From Synechococcus sp. BIOS-U3-1 (lineage in GTDB: Bacteria; Cyanobacteriota; Cyanobacteriia; PCC-6307; Cyanobiaceae): a DNA stretch of 64,000 bases. The DNA is taken from NCBI RefSeq assembly GCF_014279975.1, contig NZ_CP047936.1, positions 1,488,001 through 1,552,000 of the forward strand, in the 5' to 3' direction. The notes under the pieces are model-generated. The model searched no databases. It saw only the letters and a list, made by a program, of their open reading frames with translations, and was not told where the DNA came from. Positions 19,918 to 30,184 of the stretch are shown here, piece by piece. A program made the position numbers and the translations under genes. Position 1 is the stretch's first letter. Every line of letters begins with the position of its first letter.

Positions 19918-19993
19918 CCACTTCCTCCCCTCTGATCCAACCGACCTGGCATCGACCTGGCAAGGTTGGGAATGACTGGACTGATTGCGAGGC

Positions 19994-20341
19994 GTGCCCA
20001 CCATTCCTGAGCCGAAGCCACCTCGCCGTCTGCACCCACTTCCGAACGGCCTTGTGGAGCTTTATGGCTTGATCGCTGTGCTGGTGGTGTTGATTCCGGA
20101 GTGGATCGCTGATGGCACTCTCAGTCTTGGGGACAACAAACGACGGTCCAACCTGCCGATTGCATCCAGAGCTTGGAGAACACTGCCGGAGCTGCAGCTT
20201 GCTTCGATGAGTCTGTCGTCGCTACGTCAGCTAGGTAGGCAACTAAGACTCTGGGGGTATGCGGGCGACAGCCGCGACAGGCTCACAACAAGACTGCTGA
20301 CACGCATCAAGCGACACACGAAGAGCGGGAATGCCTTGTGA
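19994..20341 (+). CDS. Conserved-looking small membrane protein, unknown
   Basis: A GTG at 19994 (or TTG at 19985) opens a ~115-residue frame. A proline-rich start is followed by one hydrophobic segment around LYGLIAVLVVLIPEWIADG. A basic, helix-rich C-terminus comes next, with SLSSLRQLGRQLRLWGYAG resembling a SAP-like helix pair. It ends 17 bases before tRNA-Pro. Function is unknown. Confidence 0.6.
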   Translation: MPTIPEPKPPRRLHPLPNGLVELYGLIAVLVVLIPEWIADGTLSLGDNKRRSNLPIASRAWRTLPELQLASMSLSSLRQLGRQLRLWGYAGDSRDRLTTRLLTRIKRHTKSGNAL

Positions 20342-20358
20342 TAGCTTGCATCTGCCGT

Positions 20359-20432
20359 CGGGGCGTGGCGCAGCTTGGTAGCGCACTACTTTGGGGTAGT
20401 AGGGGTCGTGGGTTCAAATCCCGCCGCTCCGA
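20359..20432 (+). tRNA. tRNA-Pro (anticodon GGG)
   Basis: All four arms fold. The acceptor is CGGGGCG with CGCTCCG, the D-arm GCGC with GCGC, the anticodon stem CTACT with AGTAG, and the T-arm GTGGG with CCCGC enclosing TTCAAAT. The loop TTGGGGT gives anticodon GGG. The discriminator base is A and CCA is not encoded. It reads Pro codons CCC and CCU. Confidence 0.97.
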
Positions 20433-20458
20433 TGTCACAGTCCAATCCATTGCTTAAG

Positions 20459-20481
20459 CCCCTCAAATGAGGGGTTTTTTT
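20459..20481 (+). terminator. Intrinsic terminator after tRNA-Pro
   Basis: A perfect 7-bp stem CCCCTCA / TGAGGGG with a two-base AA loop is followed by seven T. It lies 27 bases after the tRNA and should end its transcript. Confidence 0.9.
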
Positions 20482-20561
20482 ATGCAATTCTCTTAAATTT
20501 GCTCAAGCCAATTAACAACAATCTCAATCAATAGGCATAGGGTCACGCGCTCAGGAGCAAT

Positions 20562-21110
20562 TCATTTGCAGGGCAGATGGGTGATCACGAGATGACGCTG
20601 GCCGTCAATCTTCAGCCATCCCTCATCTCTGAGCAGACCGATGACCCTGGTCACTGTCACACGGGTGGTGCTCAGGGCACTCGCCATCTCCTGATGGGTG
20701 AGGCGCAGATTGAGACGCAATCCGTGTTCACAGGGCTGTCCATAATCCTGGGCCAGCAACTCCAGAAAACCTCTGACACGCTCCTCAACTCGACGCAGAC
20801 CAAGCAGAGAGAGAAGATACTCCGACTGCCTGTGACGAAGCACGACCGCTCCCAACAGATCGTTAGCGAGGTCCTGTGACTCACGCACCTCACCCATGGT
20901 CATGCAAAGAAGATCTGAGTCGGTGAGGGTGATGGCTTCATAGGCCTGCACCGTGCTCAACGGCTCACCGAAGGTTTCATTAGGACCTGCCAAGCCCAGC
21001 AACAGCTCATCGCCATGCACAGAAACAGCTCCGAGCTTCACCATGCCATTAACAACAAGCCACAACTTGTTTTTGTGCAGTGGCACAACGTTTCCCGCGG
21101 CGAGATGCAA
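20562..21110 (-). CDS. CRP/FNR-family transcription regulator
   Basis: The 182-residue protein has a shortened cyclic-nucleotide-binding-like N-domain (LWLVVNGMVKLGAVSVHGDE). A long helix follows, and then a CRP-type helix-turn-helix: LTHQEMASALSTTRVTVTRVIGLL. The start is TTG at 21110; the frame is open to 21151 but has no better codon. The effector pocket is reduced, so it may not bind cAMP. It lies downstream of a phosphate-binding protein gene on the same strand, which suggests a link to phosphate stress, as for the PtrA regulator of marine Synechococcus. That assignment is an inference. Confidence 0.85.
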   Translation of the reverse strand: MHLAAGNVVPLHKNKLWLVVNGMVKLGAVSVHGDELLLGLAGPNETFGEPLSTVQAYEAITLTDSDLLCMTMGEVRESQDLANDLLGAVVLRHRQSEYLLSLLGLRRVEERVRGFLELLAQDYGQPCEHGLRLNLRLTHQEMASALSTTRVTVTRVIGLLRDEGWLKIDGQRHLVITHLPCK

Positions 21111-21218
21111 GCGATTTCGATTTTGAGAACTGGAGTCCAGAAGGCAAGGCCTTACTTTTTATGTGTTTGATTCTGCAGCAGATTCGACAGCATCGACTGA
21201 CGATTCCCTACCGACGAG

Positions 21219-21246
21219 TGTATGGAGCGCAACATCACATACCCAG
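21219..21246 (-). promoter_or_regulatory. Imperfect inverted repeat upstream of the CRP-type gene
   Basis: GTATG and CATAC arms, 13 bases apart, lie about 110 bases before the regulator's start. The half-site TGTGAT resembles part of a CRP-family operator. This could be an autoregulatory site; the match is weak and found by eye. Confidence 0.25.
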
Positions 21247-21361
21247 ACGAAGAGTCCGCAATCGAATCAATAAGGAGTGTTCAAAAGTATCGAAAGATCA
21301 GGGCAAAAACGGCCAATCGGTTGGTGTCAAACGGCGCAATGATCGTGCAGGAGGCTTGCAA

Positions 21362-22342
21362 TTACTGAGCAATCCGTTCAACGACGGGCCGCGACTTGCT
21401 GAGAATTTCATCTGCAAGGGGAATCAAACCGAGCTGATCAACTTGGTTCTGGAACTGGTTGCTCAGCATGAAGTCAAGAGTTGCTCTGATTGCCTGCGTG
21501 TTGTCGCCGTTTCCAGACCTGTAAGCCAGAACCCAGATCAGCGTGACGATCGGATAGGCACCCTCGGCCGAAGGGTTGGGGCTGCTGCCGGCAAGATTGA
21601 AATCCAGCTCAAGGCCTTTGAGGGTCTTAGCGCCAGAGATCACACTTGGCCTTAGGAACTCTCCGGCGTTGTTCTGCAACGCAGCAAACCTAAGGCTGCC
21701 CTTGAGATGGGACGGAGAGATGTAACCAATAGCCCCTCTCCTGTTATCGATCGCAGAGGCAACTCCGGAGTTCCCTTCAGCAGCAATCGCATTGCCTGCT
21801 GGCCAGCGAATTGACGCGCCGGTCCCCAAAGGCCATTGCGAGGAAAACGCCTGCATGGATTGAGTGAAGGCATTGGTGATGCCAGAGATATCCGATCGAT
21901 GCACCCAGGTCAGAGAACCCTGCTTGCAACCAAGCTGTTTCCAGTCAGTGATCCTGCCACTAGCCACCTGAACGGCCTGCTCCTGGGTCAGCTGCAAGTC
22001 GCACCCGGGTTGGTTGTATGCAAAAGCGATGGTGCTTCCAGCAATCGGGATTTGAACCACACCACGCCTCACCTTGGCCAGGTCCTTGGGTTGCATCGGA
22101 GCATCAGAAACCGTGAAATCAACGGCCTGCCTGATCAAAGCCCATTGAGCCTCAGCTGAGCCCGAGGATCGATACCTCACCTGAGGACCACCTGCGCGAG
22201 CCATCTGGTCAAACCATTTTCGGTAGAGCCTGGCGGGGAGGGAGGTGCCGACACTGGTCAGAGACGACTCTGAAGACGCCGACACACCGGTTGCAACAGC
22301 GAGCAGGGAGAACAAAACGACAGCCTGCCTGGCAAAGCTCAT
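21362..22342 (-). CDS. PstS/SphX-like phosphate-binding protein
   Basis: A signal peptide occupies residues 1-23. The mature part has PstS hallmarks: TSVGTSLPARLYRKWF, YRSSGSAEA, FTVSDAPM and the RSDISGITNAFTQ phosphate-binding segment. At 326 residues the length fits SphX/PstS. It should capture phosphate in the periplasm for the Pst ABC transporter, whose permease genes are not here. Stand-alone copies are common in cyanobacteria and respond to phosphate starvation. Confidence 0.9.
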   Translation of the reverse strand: MSFARQAVVLFSLLAVATGVSASSESSLTSVGTSLPARLYRKWFDQMARAGGPQVRYRSSGSAEAQWALIRQAVDFTVSDAPMQPKDLAKVRRGVVQIPIAGSTIAFAYNQPGCDLQLTQEQAVQVASGRITDWKQLGCKQGSLTWVHRSDISGITNAFTQSMQAFSSQWPLGTGASIRWPAGNAIAAEGNSGVASAIDNRRGAIGYISPSHLKGSLRFAALQNNAGEFLRPSVISGAKTLKGLELDFNLAGSSPNPSAEGAYPIVTLIWVLAYRSGNGDNTQAIRATLDFMLSNQFQNQVDQLGLIPLADEILSKSRPVVERIAQ

Positions 22343-22410
22343 GGGTGGCCTGAAGGGAAGCGACCCATCCTTAGCTGAGAGAAGAACCTGGCAGGATCCG
22401 TGAGCATTCT

Positions 22411-22443
22411 TCTTGAACGCAGTTCATGAACGCTTTCAAGCGC
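22411..22443 (-). promoter_or_regulatory. Candidate Pho-box-like repeats before the phosphate-binding gene
   Basis: About 70-100 bases upstream of the start, three TTGAA/TTCAA-containing units recur at 11-base spacing (minus strand CTTGAAAG, TCATGAAC, GTTCAAG). Eight-base units with 3-base gaps are how PhoB-type sites are built in cyanobacteria. The units differ from the published cyanobacterial CTTAACCT-type core, so this is a tentative call. Confidence 0.35.
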
Positions 22444-22455
22444 TGAGGCAGTGAA

Positions 22456-22716
22456 TCAAGACTTATGGACGGAAGCACCTGAAGGCAATCGCGTCGATGC
22501 CGAATAACGCGTCAGCCATCGATTCACTCGCGTTCGCTGACAAGTCGGGACTTCCTCCAGCAAATGGGAGAGCTCGAGCGCCCCGAGACGCTTCAGTTCG
22601 CGTACATCAACATGCCAGAGACATTCCGCCTCGCGAATCAGACGAGCCCAGGTCCGAACCTGCTGCCAGCGCTGCAGGCGAGAACGAATGGAAGGCGGAT
22701 GCCTTGGAAAATCCAT
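22456..22716 (-). CDS. Small basic protein, unknown
   Basis: This 86-residue frame encodes an Arg- and Trp-rich, mostly helical protein (RLQRWQQVRTWARLIREAECLWHVDVRELKRL). It has no membrane segment and no motif I recognise. It lies between the phosphate-binding gene and the exonuclease gene on the same strand, in a plausible gene-sized slot. Conservation is untested. Confidence 0.45.
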   Translation of the reverse strand: MDFPRHPPSIRSRLQRWQQVRTWARLIREAECLWHVDVRELKRLGALELSHLLEEVPTCQRTRVNRWLTRYSASTRLPSGASVHKS

Positions 22717-22786
22717 GACATCAGCCTGGCTATCTGAACTGCAGTACCGGCAAACCCACCGCGAGACTTCCGACTGCTAAAGCAAA

Positions 22787-23662
22787 TCAGGACGCCAGGG
22801 GCAATTTGGGATCAACAGGCGAAACGGGGAAATCGAGATCGCAGGCCTCCCTCACTGATAGACGCCTGGCCCAGGCTCCTTTCACTGGCTCGTTCCAACG
22901 GAAACCGGCTTCCCTCGCGAGATGACGGTCGTTGTAAGACACCTGGGCACGCATCAGCTGGCGTGGCTCAAGGCCATGCTCAATCAACTGCTCAAGGTGA
23001 TCACAGCGCCGGAAGACCTCCACCAAGTAGATGCAATCAGTGAGGGCACGATGGGCCGCCCAAACTGGGATTTCATAGGCCAGGGCCAGATCACGCACCG
23101 ATGGCCGTGATCTGAGCTGACGATCCGCAGGCCAGCGGATGTCCTCCATGCTGCAGAGCCAGCGTTTGTCGGTGGCGGGCAGGTGGCCACGCCCGAACCA
23201 CTGGCGATCGAAGGCAGCATTGTGAGCCACCAGCACATCAGCAGCATCCAGCAACGACTGGAGGTAGTCGAGGGCTGGTCGCCAGGGCTGAGACAGGTTC
23301 GTCGCTGAAGCAGGAATGCGATTGATCGCTTCCGCGGCATTGGCCTCTACCGGCAATAAAAACGATTGCTGCGCCAGCACCTGGCGACTGGGCACATCAA
23401 AAAGAATCACACCCACTTCAAGGCAGTGATCCAGCTGCGGATCCAGACCTGTGGTCTCGGTGTCAACGATCAGCAACGTGCGCGCTGGAGCCAGATCATC
23501 GTCTTCCGCCTTGAGGGCTGCACTGATCTCCTGAGGATCTGCCGCTTGCGCTGATGAAACCTCATTGAGCTGCTGCAAGGGGTGCTGAACTGGAGGTGAT
23601 GCGGGATGACCTCCGCCCAAGGACAACAGATCGAGCTGACCTGGTACCGGTTGATTGTCCAT
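22787..23662 (-). CDS. DnaQ-type 3'-5' exonuclease
   Basis: The DEDDh exonuclease core is present: VDTETTGL (first acidic pair), LVAHNAAFDRQWF (HNAxFD) and the final HRALTD histidine/aspartate motif. This is the fold of the DNA polymerase III proofreading subunit and of stand-alone DnaQ-like nucleases. About 90 unconserved residues precede the core and about 70 follow it. The start at 23662 (MDNQPVPGQ) is chosen; 23704 is also possible. Confidence 0.85.
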   Translation of the reverse strand: MDNQPVPGQLDLLSLGGGHPASPPVQHPLQQLNEVSSAQAADPQEISAALKAEDDDLAPARTLLIVDTETTGLDPQLDHCLEVGVILFDVPSRQVLAQQSFLLPVEANAAEAINRIPASATNLSQPWRPALDYLQSLLDAADVLVAHNAAFDRQWFGRGHLPATDKRWLCSMEDIRWPADRQLRSRPSVRDLALAYEIPVWAAHRALTDCIYLVEVFRRCDHLEQLIEHGLEPRQLMRAQVSYNDRHLAREAGFRWNEPVKGAWARRLSVREACDLDFPVSPVDPKLPLAS

Positions 23663-23745
23663 GCGCTGCCTCCCTCCTGGATCACTCCATTCTCCGTCCT
23701 TCATCCACGCTTCCTAGGGTTTCGCCACCAGTTCGACTGCTTGTC

Positions 23746-24207
23746 ATGGCCCTCACCGTTGGTGACAGCGTTCCGTCCATCAACCTGGAGGATCACGAAG
23801 GCAACAGCTGCGCCATCAGCGAGCGCAACGGCACCCCCCTCGTGTTGTTCTTCTATCCCAAGGACGAAACGCCGGGCTGCACAGCGGAAGCGTGCGGCTT
23901 TCGTGATTCCCATCAAGAACTCAAACAGTTAGGAGCTCAGGTCTGGGGCGTGAGCGGCGACGATCTTGTGAGCCATCGCCGCTTCGCCGAACGCCATCAG
24001 CTGCCCTTCCCCTTACTCAGTGACAGCGATCAACGTTTGCGCAGGGCTTTCGGCGTACCCAAAACCCTCGGCCTACTGCCTTCAAGGGTGACTTACGTGA
24101 TTGATGGCCAAGGTGTGATCCAGCACGTGTTCAATAACTTGCTTGATGGCCCGGCCCATGTGCGCGAAGCCATGCAGGTCCTGCGTTCGCTGCAGCCCAG
24201 TCAATGA
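23746..24207 (+). CDS. bcp: Peroxiredoxin Q / bacterioferritin comigratory protein
   Basis: The ATG at 23746 gives the usual 153-residue length. FYPKDETPGCTAEAC holds the peroxidatic Cys45 and the resolving Cys50 five residues later, the PrxQ arrangement. GVSGDDLVSHRRFAERH and FPLLSD follow as expected. It reduces hydroperoxides using thioredoxin. Its stop overlaps the start of the DUF1350 gene by 4 bases, so the two are likely co-translated. Confidence 0.94.
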   Translation: MALTVGDSVPSINLEDHEGNSCAISERNGTPLVLFFYPKDETPGCTAEACGFRDSHQELKQLGAQVWGVSGDDLVSHRRFAERHQLPFPLLSDSDQRLRRAFGVPKTLGLLPSRVTYVIDGQGVIQHVFNNLLDGPAHVREAMQVLRSLQPSQ

Positions 24208-24950
24208 GCAGCTGGGTTCGTGTGCGTGACTGCTGGACCCTGTCCCCGCGCCAGCCGCGGGGACTCGTGGAATTTGTCGGCGGCAGCTACCTGTCAGCGA
24301 CCCCACAGATCAGCTACAGGCGTCTGCTCGAAGGACTGGCGGCTCGTGGGATTGCGGTACATGCCTGGAGCTACGTGCCCGGTTTTGATCACCAGCTTCA
24401 GGCTCGCGAGGCATGGAGTGCCATGCGCGCCTGCCGCAATCGATTAAACGACCGCTTGAGCCAACTGCCTCCACCTCTGCGTCTTGGCCACAGCCTGGGT
24501 TGCAAACTGCATCTGCTCGCACCAGACGGAGGCCGAAACTGCAGCGGCCTTGTAGCGCTTAGCTTCAACAACTTCACTGCGGATCAGTCGATTCCTCTGC
24601 TTGGTGTCGTCGCTCCAAGCTTGGGAGTCAGCACCGAATTCAGCCCAAGCCCCAGGGAAACACTGCGCCTGATCGAGCGGCAGTACCTGCAACCTCGCAA
24701 TCAGGTGGTTCGGTTCAACAGCGACCAGATCGACCAGAGCCTCGATTTGATCACAGCCTTGCAGGCACGTCAGGGAGATTGCAGCGAGCTCCTCCGGCTG
24801 CCTGGAGATCACCTCACACCCGCCAGTGCTGGTCTGCGAAGACAGTTTCTGGGCGATTGGGCGGAAGGCAGCGACAGGCAGCAACAGGTGAATCGTCTTC
24901 AGGACCTGATCACCTCCTGGGCACTGAGCGGCACCGTCTCCTCCGGGTAG
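24204..24950 (+). CDS. DUF1350 protein, alpha/beta-hydrolase-like
   Basis: The 248-residue protein carries the DUF1350 features: EFVGGSYLSATPQISYRRLLEGLAARG at the start, a hydrolase-like RLGHSLGCKLHLL nucleophile elbow near residue 95, and ALSFNNFTADQSIP. Members occur across cyanobacteria and plant plastids, with no known substrate. It overlaps bcp by ATGA. Its 3' end overlaps the convergent VOC-like gene by 52 bases. Confidence 0.83.
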   Translation: MSSWVRVRDCWTLSPRQPRGLVEFVGGSYLSATPQISYRRLLEGLAARGIAVHAWSYVPGFDHQLQAREAWSAMRACRNRLNDRLSQLPPPLRLGHSLGCKLHLLAPDGGRNCSGLVALSFNNFTADQSIPLLGVVAPSLGVSTEFSPSPRETLRLIERQYLQPRNQVVRFNSDQIDQSLDLITALQARQGDCSELLRLPGDHLTPASAGLRRQFLGDWAEGSDRQQQVNRLQDLITSWALSGTVSSG

Positions 24951-25336
24951 ATCACTGAATTGGCCTTGGGTTCTCCAAAGACGTCGTCGTCACTGAGTGC
25001 CGTCTCGATCAACTCAATGGGAACACCGTCGTCTTCGATGATGGCCACCTTGAAGCCGCTGAACGGTTCATAGGGCCCGAGAAGCAAGTGCTCATCCGCC
25101 ACGGCGACCTCAAGATCATTCACTTGAAACGCCACATGCGGAGTGGACTGAATCAAAGGATGCAGGCAGCTGCCGGACTCGAAGCGGTGAAACTGAATCC
25201 GGAAACCGCCGGGGTCCTCGCCACCGGATGTGTACATGCGAAAGGTTGAGCTGTAGTGCTCACCCGGGCGTTGCTCCGAGGTTGGAACACCCATGTGGTG
25301 GTAGCGATAGCTGACGTTGGGCTTGCGTTTCATCAC
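24899..25336 (-). CDS. VOC/glyoxalase-like fold protein
   Basis: The 145-residue protein has a repeated beta-rich pattern of the vicinal-oxygen-chelate fold: a start with YHHMGVPT, a middle STPHVAFQVNDLE and an end FKVAIIEDDGVPIELIE. His and Glu at these positions are the usual metal ligands. The reaction is unknown. It ends inside the 3' end of the convergent DUF1350 gene. Confidence 0.65.
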   Translation of the reverse strand: MMKRKPNVSYRYHHMGVPTSEQRPGEHYSSTFRMYTSGGEDPGGFRIQFHRFESGSCLHPLIQSTPHVAFQVNDLEVAVADEHLLLGPYEPFSGFKVAIIEDDGVPIELIETALSDDDVFGEPKANSVIYPEETVPLSAQEVIRS

Positions 25337-25423
25337 GGTTGATGACCAATGGATTCACCATGACTTGCGTCCTGGTGAGCAGCTGGTGAACAGGAGGAGA
25401 GTTTTCAGGCCAAAACGCTGGGC

Positions 25424-27397
<1,974 letters not shown>

Positions 27398-27476
27398 CGG
27401 AGGTGTCCCTGTTTCGCCTAGGGCAAAAGATAGTTGCCACAGCGCATCCAGACAGAACCTTGGATCAAACCGTTTC

Positions 27477-27498
27477 GAACGACAGACGAACGACAGAA
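27477..27498. repeat. Two 11-base direct repeats (GAACGACAGAC / GAACGACAGAA)
   Basis: Two head-to-tail copies differ only in the last base. They lie between the divergent acs and HAD genes. Together with the next repeat set they suggest helical-phase binding by a regulator. Confidence 0.75.
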
Positions 27499-27541
27499 CG
27501 CTCATCACCTCTGGATGCGGTCAGCAGGCAAAAGTCAGCGA

Positions 27542-27574
27542 TCAATCGGTGGTCAGTCAGTGGTCAATCAGTGG
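27542..27574. repeat. Three 11-base direct repeats (TCARTCRGTGG)
   Basis: Three contiguous 11-base copies, TCAATCGGTGG, TCAGTCAGTGG and TCAATCAGTGG, read left to right. Exact 11-base spacing places each copy on the same DNA face, as in sites for dimeric response regulators. Located 145-180 bases upstream of acs and about 120 upstream of the HAD gene. Confidence 0.75.
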
Positions 27575-27692
27575 GAGCTCCGATCAGAATGGTTGAAATT
27601 CAAGGAGCAGCCTTGTCCGGACTGCATGCCGACATCAGACTGGTTCTCGCTGAGTTCTTGCTCAATGACGACACCAGACATAGGTGTGATTT

Positions 27693-28400
27693 CTGAATCA
27701 GCTCACCACCCAACCCAAGGCCTGCCTGTTTGATCTGGATGGCTTATTGCTTGACACCGAGCCGCTGCATGCACGTGCCTGGCAACAGGCGGCATGCCAT
27801 TTCGGCACCGACCTTGCAACAGAGCAGCTGATCCAGCTGCAGGGACGACGCCGACTCGACAACGCAAGGCTCGTGTGCTCCTGGATCGATCAACGGATCA
27901 CACCAGAGCAACTGCTGGCCGTCAGACAGCCCATCGCAGCACAGCTTTTGCCTCAGGCCGAGGCCATGGAGGGAGCGGAATCGCTGGTACGCACGGCTGA
28001 ACGCCTTGGCATTGCGACGGCCCTAGTGACCAGTAGCGACCGAGCATCAGTGCAACACAAAATTGGCAATCACCCCTGGGTCAGTCGCTTGCAGCTGATG
28101 ATTTGTGGCGATGATCCCGGACTGAAGGCCGGCAAGCCCGCTCCTGATCCTTTCCTGCTAGGGGCTGAGGTTCTAAAAGTCAGTCCAGAGGAGTGCTGGG
28201 CCTTTGAAGACTCAAGAGCTGGATGTGAATCAGCGCTAGCCGCTGGATGCCTGGTTTGGCGTCTACTCAGGACGACTGAAGGAATTGATCAGTTGGAACA
28301 CAAGGAGCAGGGATCGCTGCAATCAGATCGTCTGTTTGCCATCAACCGACTCACTGAAGCCGAGAACTGCCTGCAATCGTTAATCAGTACAGGCGACTGA
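27693..28400 (+). CDS. HAD-family phosphatase (start unresolved)
   Basis: Motif I (CLFDLDGLLLDTE) holds the nucleophile and acid aspartates. Motif II is in ALVTSSD, and motif III in KAGKPAPDPF with ECWAFEDSRAG closing the site. It resembles beta-phosphoglucomutase/sugar-phosphatase type HADs. The only conventional start, TTG at 27747, lies after motif I and would destroy the enzyme. The frame opens at 27690 and contains CTG at 27693 but no ATG, GTG or TTG before motif I. Coordinates assume CTG. Its end overlaps the convergent prenyl synthase gene by 17 bases. Confidence 0.8.
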   Translation: MNQLTTQPKACLFDLDGLLLDTEPLHARAWQQAACHFGTDLATEQLIQLQGRRRLDNARLVCSWIDQRITPEQLLAVRQPIAAQLLPQAEAMEGAESLVRTAERLGIATALVTSSDRASVQHKIGNHPWVSRLQLMICGDDPGLKAGKPAPDPFLLGAEVLKVSPEECWAFEDSRAGCESALAAGCLVWRLLRTTEGIDQLEHKEQGSLQSDRLFAINRLTEAENCLQSLISTGD

Positions 28401-29355
28401 GCACGAAATCGGGGAGCTCCAACAGAGCCGTGCGATAGGGAGAATCCGGGAGCCAGGTGAGAGCTTCGCGGGACTCTTGAGCGAAGGTTTCAGCCAATTG
28501 ACGGGTACGGGCAATCGCATCCGACTCACGCACCATGCCAAGTGCTTCGTCGAGATCACCTTCAATACTGAATTCGCGTTCGATCAACACACCCATGGCT
28601 GGATTGCGCTCTAAGGCGTAAAGCGCTGGTGCAGTGAGATAACCACTGGACAGATCGCTGGCAGCAGGTTTGCCGAGTTGCTGATCACTGGCGGTGAAAT
28701 CAAGAATGTCGTCTACCACCTGGAAGGCCAGACCGAGCTGGCGCCCGTAGCGATAAAGGGATTCCAATTGAGGTTCGGTACAACCGCTCAAAACACCTGC
28801 GGCACGGGCACTGTTCGCAACCAGAGATGCGGTCTTGCAGTAACTCTTTTCCAAGTAAGTCTCAAACGTCTGACCGGTGTCGTAGCGGAACAAACCCTGC
28901 TTGACTTCACCATCAGCCAGATCCATGATCACGCGGCTGAGCAACTTCACCACATCCAGATCATCGAGATTGGCGAGGTGCCAACTGGCCTGGGCAAATA
29001 AGAAATCACCGGCCAACACGGCTACTCGGTGATTGAAACGACTGTGAACGGTTTCAACACCGCGGCGTGTCGCAGCCTCATCGACGACGTCATCGTGAAC
29101 GAGCGATGCGGTATGGATCATCTCGGTGATCTCTGCCAATCGGCGATGCCGAGACGTGAGCCCGCCATCACTGGCAAGAGCTCTTGAAATCAACAAGACG
29201 ATGCCGGGCCTTAGGCGTTTGCCACCTGCACTGAACAGATGTTCTGCAGCCGCCTGAAGAATCGGATGACCCGCTCCGATCAGACTGCGAAGATCGCTGA
29301 GCAGGATCTCCAAATCCGCCTCAACCGGCTCCAGCAAATCGGTGACGGTGGTCAT
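28384..29355 (-). CDS. sds: Solanesyl-diphosphate synthase
   Basis: The ATG at 29355 (MTTVTDLLEPVE) yields 323 residues, the usual length. First aspartate-rich motif DDVVD is at about 88-92 with upstream GGKRLRPG. The second motif DDILD lies near 215, followed by the GKP...DL lysine motif. It makes the C45 side chain of plastoquinone from IPP and an allylic starter. The longer frame to 29472 is not conserved. It follows murI on the same strand. Confidence 0.92.
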   Translation of the reverse strand: MTTVTDLLEPVEADLEILLSDLRSLIGAGHPILQAAAEHLFSAGGKRLRPGIVLLISRALASDGGLTSRHRRLAEITEMIHTASLVHDDVVDEAATRRGVETVHSRFNHRVAVLAGDFLFAQASWHLANLDDLDVVKLLSRVIMDLADGEVKQGLFRYDTGQTFETYLEKSYCKTASLVANSARAAGVLSGCTEPQLESLYRYGRQLGLAFQVVDDILDFTASDQQLGKPAASDLSSGYLTAPALYALERNPAMGVLIEREFSIEGDLDEALGMVRESDAIARTRQLAETFAQESREALTWLPDSPYRTALLELPDFVLSRLY

Positions 29356-29395
29356 GAATCCTCTCAGTGCGCAGATCCTAGAAGGCGTCGACCGT

Positions 29396-30184
29396 TCACT
29401 GCAGTTGCACCATCTCAACCCGTGGCCGTTGACCCAGCCATGACGTGGCACGGTCCGCGAATCCCTCAGCATCCGCCGTCACACAGATACGCGTTGCCTC
29501 CAGGGCGAGGGGCTGAGTCAGGCCTTCGGGCACTGGCTTCCCCAGCAAGGCATCGAGCTGACTCGCAACAGCCATTGCTGGATCGATCAGCCGAATGGAT
29601 TGCGGCAACAGGTTGTTGAGTAGCGGCGTCAGCAATGGATAGTGCGTACAGCCCAAAACCACCGACTCCACAGACGCCTCCATAAGGGGTTGCAGGTAGC
29701 GACATGCGGCTTCGCGCAGGGCTTCGGAACGCAGATCTCCGCTTTCAATCAAGGGAACAAAGTCAGGACAGGCCTGCTGCACCACAAGCGTCCCTGGATG
29801 AAGAGCCTCGATGCTTTCCCGGTAGGCCCCCGATGCAACCGTTGCGGGTGTAGCCAGCACCCCGACCCGGGATTCCCGAACCATTGCCGCAGCTGCACCA
29901 ATCAGGCCAACCACTGGAACACCTGCTTGTCCTTCCGCAACATCCCTGGCCAAGGCATTCGTGGTGTTGCAAGCCATCACCACAGTGGAGACATGATGCT
30001 GGCTGAGCCAACTCACCACTTCAGCGGCAATGCTGCGGATTTCAGCAGGTGAGCGACTGCCATAGGGAACACGAGCCGTATCGCCGAGATAGATCACCTG
30101 CAGGGATCCATGGCGTTCCAGAACACGACGCAGGACTGTGAGTCCCCCCAGGCCACTGTCAAACATGCCAAGACGGATGGTCAT
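29396..30184 (-). CDS. murI: Glutamate racemase
   Basis: The 262-residue enzyme has both catalytic cysteines, one in VMACNTTNA and one in VLGCTHYPLL, plus FDSGLGGLTVL and YLGDTARVPYG. It makes D-glutamate for peptidoglycan. Its start overlaps the amidase stop by 4 bases, linking wall-precursor synthesis and wall remodelling in one unit. Confidence 0.97.
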   Translation of the reverse strand: MTIRLGMFDSGLGGLTVLRRVLERHGSLQVIYLGDTARVPYGSRSPAEIRSIAAEVVSWLSQHHVSTVVMACNTTNALARDVAEGQAGVPVVGLIGAAAAMVRESRVGVLATPATVASGAYRESIEALHPGTLVVQQACPDFVPLIESGDLRSEALREAACRYLQPLMEASVESVVLGCTHYPLLTPLLNNLLPQSIRLIDPAMAVASQLDALLGKPVPEGLTQPLALEATRICVTADAEGFADRATSWLGQRPRVEMVQLQ

